Below are positions 6,058 to 10,242 of a stretch of 10,242 bases of DNA, piece after piece. Origin of the DNA: Acidobacteriaceae bacterium. GTDB lineage: Bacteria > Acidobacteriota > Terriglobia > Terriglobales > Acidobacteriaceae. The stretch covers positions 1-10,242 of the forward strand of contig PMOF01000181.1 in NCBI GenBank assembly GCA_003162495.1, given 5' to 3'. The notes under the pieces were generated by a model. That model was not told the DNA's origin. It searched no databases and was given only the letters and a program-made list of their open reading frames with translations. The number at the start of each line of letters is the position of its first letter. Position 1 is the first letter of the stretch. A program made the position numbers and the translations under genes.

Positions 6058-7659
6058 ATGAAACTTCGCGCCATCATTCTGCTGTTGAGCTTTGCGTCCG
6101 TTACCGCCTTCGCACAATTCCCACCTCAGATCAAAAATGTCGTAGTAATCGTCCAGGAAAATCGCACCCCCGACAATCTCTTCCACTATCTGACTCCGGC
6201 CTGCCCGCTGCCGCCCAATGCGGCGGGACTCGACGCGTGCACCCCTGCGCCGGTCACATCCAGTTGCTACAACATCGCACATTGCGGTGTCTCGAATCAG
6301 AATGGCGCGCCGGTTGCAGTCCCGTTAGCGCCGGCCCCGCTGTTCGGTAGTGCGCTGCCCCAGCACTCGCACTGGAGTTTCGAAAAAATGTGCGATCCGG
6401 ACCCCGCCACGCTTGTCTGCCGCAACGATGGCGCCTGGCAGATCACCATTCCTACCGGCGGTTCCTATGCCTACGTCGTAAACTCGGCCGTAACCAATTA
6501 CAACGGTTCCGCGGGCCACTTGCTTGACCCCTATCTGACCCTCGCCAAGGACTACGGATGGGCAAACTACATGTACCAGACTAATCAGGGACCCAGCTAC
6601 GCAGCCCACCAGTTCATCTTCTCCGGCACATCCGCGCCCACCGCGCAGGACGATGCAAATTCCACCTTCACCGCGGAAGACTTCAATTACATCTATGAGT
6701 CGGGCTGCCTCGCCCCCAAGGACGCTACCAACAACACGATCTCCCCCGCCATCGACTCTCCCCTCGCTGGCTGCTCCACATTCGATGACGGTTCGGTCAA
6801 AGAGTGCCCCGCCACCAACACTGCTCTGATTTACCCCACTGAGCCGGTCGGTTCCTTCTGTCAGTCCCACGCGACCATGGCCACCATCCTCGACCCGCAT
6901 TCCATCACCTGGAAGTATTACGCCTCAACGGCCGGCTCGCTGGCCACCGCGCCCGTTGCGTTCAAAGCCATTTGCGACCCCGCCTTCGTGAATCCCAACG
7001 GTGATCCGACATCCGCGCTTGAATGCACCGGAAAGGAATGGAATGCCAACGTCGACATTAAAAATCTAGGTACCGACATTCTGCGCGATATTTATAGCTG
7101 CGACCTTTCCAGGGTGAATTGGGCCATTCCCGACGATCGATGGTCCGACCATGCCGGCGGTGATGACTATTACGGTCCATCCTGGATCGCGGCCATTGTG
7201 AATGCCATCGGAACCACGAAGACGTGCCCGGCCGGAACCAAGGATGCCGGTCAGAATCTCTGGCAGAACACTGCAATTGTCGTCACCTGGGACGACTGGG
7301 GCGGGTGGACCGATCACGAATTGCCCTACATGGCCTCTGCGCTTCCCTGCAAATCCACCGATTGCCCTGGCGATTATCAGTATGGTTTCCGCGTCCCCAT
7401 GATGGTGGTCTCCGCATACACTCCGGCGGGTCTCATCAGCAATGAACGGCATGATTTCGGCAGCATCTTGCGGATGATCGAAGGCATCAACCACCTCACC
7501 GAGGGCGAGCTCGGCTTCGCGGACAAGCGCGCCACCACCGATCTCCACGAATTCTTCACGCTCCCCGCTCCCCGCGTCTACCACATCGTTCCCGCGCAGA
7601 AGAACGCCACCTTCTTCATGACGCTCACAGCCCCGGCCATCGAGCCCGACGACGATTAG
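6058..7659 (+). CDS. Secreted phosphoesterase family protein (PF04185, phospholipase C / acid phosphatase-like)
   Basis: The 533-residue protein starts with a Sec signal peptide: MKLR, a hydrophobic core to about residue 16, and a probable cleavage after AFA (17-19) before Gln20. The mature part begins with VVVIVQENRTPDNLFHY, the ENRSxDNLF motif that supplies metal and nucleophile residues in this family. YMYQTNQGPSYAAHQFIFSGTS in the first half is a second conserved block. WDDWGGWTDHE, near residue 415, supplies metal-binding Asp/His residues. YGFRVPMMVVSAYTP and HDFGSILRMIEGI complete the usual C-terminal signature. It should hydrolyse phosphate esters outside the cytoplasmic membrane. The known family covers phospholipases C and acid phosphatases, and the substrate cannot be chosen here. 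Several Cys in the N-terminal third (ACPLP, DACTP, SSCYN, AHCGV) suggest periplasmic disulfides. No lipobox and no membrane anchor are visible. It stands alone; the next gene is 179 bp downstream. Confidence 0.9.
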   Translation: MKLRAIILLLSFASVTAFAQFPPQIKNVVVIVQENRTPDNLFHYLTPACPLPPNAAGLDACTPAPVTSSCYNIAHCGVSNQNGAPVAVPLAPAPLFGSALPQHSHWSFEKMCDPDPATLVCRNDGAWQITIPTGGSYAYVVNSAVTNYNGSAGHLLDPYLTLAKDYGWANYMYQTNQGPSYAAHQFIFSGTSAPTAQDDANSTFTAEDFNYIYESGCLAPKDATNNTISPAIDSPLAGCSTFDDGSVKECPATNTALIYPTEPVGSFCQSHATMATILDPHSITWKYYASTAGSLATAPVAFKAICDPAFVNPNGDPTSALECTGKEWNANVDIKNLGTDILRDIYSCDLSRVNWAIPDDRWSDHAGGDDYYGPSWIAAIVNAIGTTKTCPAGTKDAGQNLWQNTAIVVTWDDWGGWTDHELPYMASALPCKSTDCPGDYQYGFRVPMMVVSAYTPAGLISNERHDFGSILRMIEGINHLTEGELGFADKRATTDLHEFFTLPAPRVYHIVPAQKNATFFMTLTAPAIEPDDD

Positions 7660-7838
7660 ATCCGTCGGGACCCCCGGTTTCGAACTTCAAGCCATCACCG
7701 TCAAGTCCTCTCGACCGTGTCGATCTGGTGACCCCCTCGCGCTCACCAACCCGCGCCCGCCCGTGACATACTGCCGCAAATCGCGATACCCTGTTAATGA
7801 TCCGAACCGAATGCGGACGAAGGGACCCTACCACCCCA

Positions 7839-8780
7839 ATGCCTATCCAAACCACGTCGAAAATCTGGCACAACGGAAACCTGATTCCCTGGGAGGACGC
7901 CACCCTCCACGTCATGAGCCACGTGATCCATTACGGCTCCAGCGTTTTTGAGGGCATCCGCTGCTATGGCCAGCCCCATGGCTCCGCCGTTTTCAGGCTT
8001 CCGGAACACATGCAGCGCCTGCTTGACTCGGCAAAGATTTATCGCATGGAGCTGCCCTTCACGCTCGAAGAGCTGTGCGCCGGCGTCGTCGATGTGATCG
8101 AGGCCAACGGCGTCGCGCCCTGCTACATCCGCCCCATCGTGCTGCGCGGCTACGGCGAAATCGGCGTCAGTCCCAAGGGTTCTCCCATCGAGGTCTACAT
8201 CGCCAACTTTCCCTGGGGCAAGTACATGCCCGGCCACGGCGGCGCGGATGTCTGCATCTCCAGTTGGAATCGCCTGGCCCCCAACACCATGCCCGCCCTC
8301 GCCAAGGCCGGCGCAAATTACATGAACTCGCAGCTCATCCGCATGGAAGCCGAAGTCAACGGTTACGCCGAAGGCATTGGGCTGGACGTCAACGGCCTGG
8401 TCAGCGAAGGTTCCGGCGAGAACATCTTCATCGTCCGCAACGGCGTGCTCTACACCCCTCCCCTGGCCAACTCCGCGCTCTCCGGCATCACTCGCGACAG
8501 CGTCCTCACCATCGCCCGCCACCTCGGCCTCTCGGTCACTGAGCAGGCCCTGCCCCGCGAGTTGCTCTACATCGCCGACGAGGTCTTCTTCACCGGAACC
8601 GCCGCCGAGATCTCGGGCATTCGCACCATTGACCGCATCGTCATCGGCGACGGCAAGCCGGGAGAGATCACCCAAAAAATCGCCGATGAATACCTTGGCA
8701 TTGCCAACGGCCTCAAGCCCGACCGCTTCGGCTGGCTCACGCCGGTGAACGTCACCGCCCACGAACCCGTAACCGTCTAG
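7839..8780 (+). CDS. ilvE: Branched-chain amino acid aminotransferase
   Basis: The 313-residue protein is a fold-type IV PLP enzyme that interconverts Leu, Ile and Val with their 2-oxo acids, using glutamate/2-oxoglutarate, in the cytoplasm. Visible signatures are IHYGSSVFEGIRCY near the N-terminus, APNTMPALAKAGANYMNS with the PLP-binding Lys156, LDVNGLVSEGSGENIF (the class IV signature), and ALSGITRDSVLTIA with a phosphate-binding loop. The length fits the usual 300-315. Start: ATG at 7839 is followed by KIWHNGNLI at the family's normal distance. An in-frame ATG at 7797 would add 14 residues without a ribosome site. The only Shine-Dalgarno-like AAGGGA ends 13 nt before 7839, so initiation may be weak. 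GTGACA (7763-7768), 18 bp, then TACCCT (7787-7792) is a weak promoter candidate. I see no T-box or obvious leader peptide, though the gap from 7660 is GC-rich. Confidence 0.95.
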   Translation: MPIQTTSKIWHNGNLIPWEDATLHVMSHVIHYGSSVFEGIRCYGQPHGSAVFRLPEHMQRLLDSAKIYRMELPFTLEELCAGVVDVIEANGVAPCYIRPIVLRGYGEIGVSPKGSPIEVYIANFPWGKYMPGHGGADVCISSWNRLAPNTMPALAKAGANYMNSQLIRMEAEVNGYAEGIGLDVNGLVSEGSGENIFIVRNGVLYTPPLANSALSGITRDSVLTIARHLGLSVTEQALPRELLYIADEVFFTGTAAEISGIRTIDRIVIGDGKPGEITQKIADEYLGIANGLKPDRFGWLTPVNVTAHEPVTV

Positions 8781-8814
8781 AAGCTTCTTCAAAAAACTAT
8801 CGTTGTATGAAGGG

Positions 8815-8867
8815 TACGGGCTTCAGCCCGTATATAAGTGCAGAAAAACGAGCGGGGCTTTAGCCCC
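8815..8867. repeat. REP-like double hairpin between ilvE and pyrD
   Basis: TACGGGCT (8815-8822) and AGCCCGTA (8825-8832) form one perfect hairpin; GGGGCT (8854-8859) and AGCCCC (8862-8867) form another. They are separated by 21 nt. The cores read GGGCTTCAGCCC and GGGGCTTTAGCCCC, which is the form of paired REP elements (BIME-like) mobilised by REP-associated tyrosine transposases. No such transposase lies in the window. Lying 35-87 bp after ilvE, it may also protect the 3' end of that mRNA or weaken read-through into pyrD. Confidence 0.75.
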
Positions 8868-8929
8868 TGAGGGATTCAAAACCGGGGTCCACTGATGAAT
8901 CGCTCCCGAGCCAAGGAAGTTTGCCGCAC

Positions 8930-9856
8930 GTGAAGCCCGACATGAGAGTTCGGTTGGCCGGCCTGGAACTGGTCAACCCGATCATCGCCGCCAGCGGCAC
9001 CTTCGGATATGGCGTCGAGTTTGAAGAAATTGTCTCGCTCGAGCGCATCGGCGGATTCGTCACCAAAGGAATCTCGCTGCAACCAATGGCCGGCCACGCC
9101 GCGCCGCGCATTGTGCAAACGGCGGCCGGCATGCTCAACGCCATTGGATTGCAAAATGTCGGCGTCCAGGATTACATCGAGCGCAAGCTGCCGCCGCTCA
9201 AGCGTTATCCACTCTGCAAAGTCATCGTCAACGTTTTCGGCTGCACGGTGGGCGAGTACGTTTCTGTCATTGAGCGGCTCAATAAGGCCGAGGGCATCGC
9301 CGCCTATGAGTTGAACGTCTCCTGTCCCAATGTCCATGCCGGTGGAATGGCCTTCGGCGCCGATCCAAGCTCGCTCGAATATCTTGTTGGCCGCGCCAAA
9401 ACCGCCTCCCGCCGCCCCCTGATCGTCAAGCTTTCGCCCAACGTCACATCCATCGCCAACATGGCCAAGATCGCCGCCGGCGCAGGTGCGGATGCGGTAA
9501 GCCTGACCAACACTTTTCTCGCCATGTCGATCGACGTGGAGACGCGCATGCCGCGCCTCAGCAATGTCACCGGCGGCCTCTCCGGCCCGGCCATCAAGCC
9601 CATCGCCCTGCGCATGGTTTATGAGGCAGCCTGCGCCGTGACCATTCCCATTCTCGGCATGGGCGGCATCGTCACCGCGGAAGACGCGGTCGAATTCCTG
9701 CTCGCCGGCGCCACCGCCGTTCAAGTCGGCACCGCCAGCTACGCCGACCCTCGCGCCACCGAGCGCCTCGCCCGCAGCCTCGAATCCTGGTGCCGCAGCC
9801 ACGGGGTCGAGAAGGTCTCCTCCCTGACCGGCGCCCTCGAGATGCCGAAGGAGTGA
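8930..9856 (+). CDS. pyrD: Dihydroorotate dehydrogenase, class 1B catalytic subunit
   Basis: The 308-residue cytosolic flavoprotein oxidises dihydroorotate to orotate in pyrimidine synthesis. Evidence includes an N-terminal LAGLELVNPIIAASGTFGYG (FMN-side block), ELNVSCPNV with catalytic Cys132 (class 1; class 2 has Ser), LIVKLSPNV, the GGLSGPAIKPIALRMVYE block, and GMGGIVTAEDAVEFLLAGA with VQVGTA, the FMN phosphate site. Similarity to PyrD of Gram-positive type, including EGIAAYELN, points to class 1B, which normally works with the iron-sulfur/FAD subunit PyrK and NAD+. PyrK is not in this window, so it must be encoded elsewhere if present. Start: GTG at 8930 has AAGGAAG (8913-8919) 10 nt upstream. 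TTG at 8921 is too close to that site and ATG at 8942 too far. A 12-codon frame (8895-8933) ends in TGA overlapping the GTG, so coupling is conceivable. Confidence 0.94.
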   Translation: MKPDMRVRLAGLELVNPIIAASGTFGYGVEFEEIVSLERIGGFVTKGISLQPMAGHAAPRIVQTAAGMLNAIGLQNVGVQDYIERKLPPLKRYPLCKVIVNVFGCTVGEYVSVIERLNKAEGIAAYELNVSCPNVHAGGMAFGADPSSLEYLVGRAKTASRRPLIVKLSPNVTSIANMAKIAAGAGADAVSLTNTFLAMSIDVETRMPRLSNVTGGLSGPAIKPIALRMVYEAACAVTIPILGMGGIVTAEDAVEFLLAGATAVQVGTASYADPRATERLARSLESWCRSHGVEKVSSLTGALEMPKE

Positions 9857-9971
9857 GCTGCTAAGCGGAAGAAATCGGAAGCCGAGCGCGAAACGGTCAG
9901 AGCTCTTGATGACAAGGTATGAATTGACTAGGCTGCGGCGGCGCCCCTCTCCTCTAGTGGATAGGCGCAAA

Positions 9972-10000
9972 TTGCTTTTTTCCCCATCCACGGCTATCAT
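9972..10000 (+). promoter_or_regulatory. Candidate promoter of the Cys leader
   Basis: TTGCTT (9972-9977) and TATCAT (9995-10000; 5 of 6 to TATAAT) are separated by exactly 17 bp. A start site about 7 bp after the -10 falls at 10006-10008, that is, on the ATG (10007) of the Cys-rich leader peptide. No Shine-Dalgarno precedes that ATG, so the leader mRNA would be leaderless. Upstream, 9857-9971 holds nothing else I can identify. Confidence 0.55.
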
Positions 10001-10006
10001 TTCTAT

Positions 10007-10060
10007 ATGAAGACGACGCCCTGTTGTCGCTGCTGTAAGCTGCTTCGCGCGCACAGGTGA
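10007..10060 (+). CDS. Cysteine-rich leader peptide (putative attenuator sORF)
   Basis: The 17-codon ORF encodes MKTTPCCRCCKLLRAHR, with Cys at positions 6, 7, 9 and 10, four of five consecutive codons. Its role would be to sense charged tRNA-Cys: a ribosome short of Cys-tRNA stalls on codons 10022-10036, and one with enough proceeds to the TGA at 10058. The ORF is followed 38 nt later by a strong intrinsic terminator and then by the start of a probable sulfite reductase gene. Cys-codon leader peptides that attenuate sulfur genes are known in mycobacteria, where they are also leaderless. There is no Shine-Dalgarno; the predicted transcription start coincides with the ATG. A random short ORF with four clustered Cys codons in just this position is unlikely, but translation is unproven. 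Confidence 0.75.
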   Translation: MKTTPCCRCCKLLRAHR

Positions 10061-10114
10061 CCTGGGTTTGAAAGTCCGTTAGAAATTCAAGGTTTCCGAG
10101 AGCCCGCGATACAG
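10020..10114 (+). promoter_or_regulatory. Alternative leader pairings (pause hairpin and antiterminator)
   Basis: Region 1, CCTGT (10020-10024), overlapping the first Cys codon, can pair with ACAGG (10053-10057), extended by CGC (10028-10030) with GCG. Region 2, CTGCTTCGCGCGC (10040-10052), just after the Cys codons, can pair with region 3, GCCCGCGATACAG (10102-10114): CTG with CAG, TCGCG with CGCGA, and GC with GC, 10 of 13 positions. Region 3 is also the left arm of the terminator, so 2:3 and 3:4 exclude each other. A small TTGAA (10068-10072) / TTCAA (10086-10090) hairpin would bring 2 and 3 together. Pairings were found by eye, without energies. Confidence 0.5.
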
Positions 10115-10142
10115 CCCCTGCTGTCGCGGGCTTTCTGTTTTT
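10099..10142 (+). terminator. Intrinsic terminator / attenuator hairpin
   Basis: AGCCCGCGA (10101-10109) and TCGCGGGCT (10124-10132) form a perfect 9-bp stem, extended past a TA bulge by CAG (10112-10114) with CTG (10121-10123) around the loop CCCCTG. TTCTGTTTTT follows immediately. It lies between the leader peptide and the next start codon in the direction of transcription, which is the attenuator position rather than the end of a gene. The T-run can also fold back (TTTCTG with CAGAAA, about 10132-10150) close to the downstream ribosome site. Confidence 0.85.
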
Positions 10143-10157
10143 GCAGAAAAGGAAAAC

Positions 10158-10242
10158 ATGACTCAAGCTGTTCCAGCAAAAGAAACGGGCGCTCAACGCG
10201 CCGAGCGACTTAAGCGCGAGAAGAACCCCTGGGAAGCCTTTG
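10158..10242 (+). CDS. Probable nitrite/sulfite reductase, N-terminal fragment
   Basis: Only 28 codons are inside the window: MTQAVPAKETGAQRAERLKR, then EKNPWEAF. The ATG has AAGGA (10149-10153) 4 nt upstream. The charged AQRAERLKREKNPWE start resembles the N-terminal leader of acidobacterial ferredoxin-type nitrite/sulfite reductases as I remember them. The Cys-codon attenuator before it fits an assimilatory sulfite reductase, which makes the sulfide for cysteine. Siroheme and iron-sulfur motifs would lie beyond the window, so the product is an inference from a short stretch plus context. Another cysteine or sulfur gene remains possible. Confidence 0.5.
   Translation, partial: MTQAVPAKETGAQRAERLKREKNPWEAF

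Noticed and set aside
5683..6077. Two overlapping minus-strand frames of 81 and 90 codons in the gap before the phosphoesterase
   Set aside because: No Shine-Dalgarno, no membrane or domain pattern, and one runs into the phosphoesterase signal-peptide region.
7066..7584. 172-codon minus-strand frame
   Set aside because: It is antisense to the phosphoesterase, whose motifs are unmistakable in the plus frame.
7660..7838. Possible T-box or Leu/Ile/Val leader peptide before ilvE
   Set aside because: No run of branched-chain codons in a short ORF, no T-box sequence and no terminator with T-run was found; only a short CGGG/CCCG dyad (7666-7676).
7794..8792. 332-codon open frame on the minus strand
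   Set aside because: It is antisense to ilvE over nearly its full length; low-complexity acidic/Gly composition and no recognisable motif.
8876..10054. 392-codon open frame on the minus strand
   Set aside because: It is fully antisense to pyrD and the Cys leader, with Gly/Ala/Asp-rich composition and no domain motifs; it is a by-product of GC-rich codon use in the real gene.
10007..10157. SAM or other sulfur riboswitch before the reductase gene
   Set aside because: No SAM-I/II/IV core motifs are recognisable; the Cys-codon ORF plus alternative hairpins explains the leader better.

Overview
The window is about 10.2 kb of fairly GC-rich bacterial chromosome. The gene types, the small DUF2905 and four-helix membrane proteins, and the several families of palindromic intergenic repeats (including a paired GGGCTTCAGCCC / GGGGCTTTAGCCCC element) suggest an Acidobacteriota genome, probably class Terriglobia. 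That assignment rests on recalled family resemblance, not on a marker gene. I see no rRNA, tRNA, CRISPR array, phage or insertion-sequence transposase.

Layout, left to right. A DUF2905 membrane protein (minus) is divergent from a three-helix ion-channel-like protein (plus). That channel converges on a PfkB-family fructokinase-like sugar kinase (minus), which follows a class I SAM methyltransferase on the same strand. Next, across a gap with a long imperfect palindrome and an operator-like dyad, comes a plus-strand Nramp-related transporter with altered metal-site motifs. It converges on a small minus-strand membrane protein; a palindromic repeat lies between them. After 467 bp without a convincing gene, the plus strand carries a secreted phosphoesterase (PF04185 type), a branched-chain amino acid aminotransferase (IlvE), a REP-like double hairpin, and a class 1B dihydroorotate dehydrogenase (PyrD). 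The final 300 bp hold a regulatory leader and the first 28 codons of what is probably a nitrite/sulfite reductase.

The most interesting region is 9972-10158. A promoter-like pair with 17 bp spacing predicts a transcript starting almost exactly on the ATG of a 17-codon ORF, MKTTPCCRCCKLLRAHR, with four Cys codons in five. Downstream is a strong intrinsic terminator, and then the reductase start. By hand, mutually exclusive pairings (1:2, 2:3, 3:4) can be drawn as in classical amino-acid attenuators. I read this as a cysteine-responsive, apparently leaderless transcription attenuator controlling sulfur assimilation.

A second notable feature is an in-frame 42-bp insertion in the sugar kinase. 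It carries a perfect 10-bp palindrome, duplicates the GGAP motif and adds 14 residues, so it looks like a small palindromic element that entered a coding sequence. The genes do not form one pathway: metabolic genes (sugar kinase, IlvE, PyrD, putative sulfite reductase) are interspersed with membrane and secreted proteins, as in an ordinary chromosomal region.
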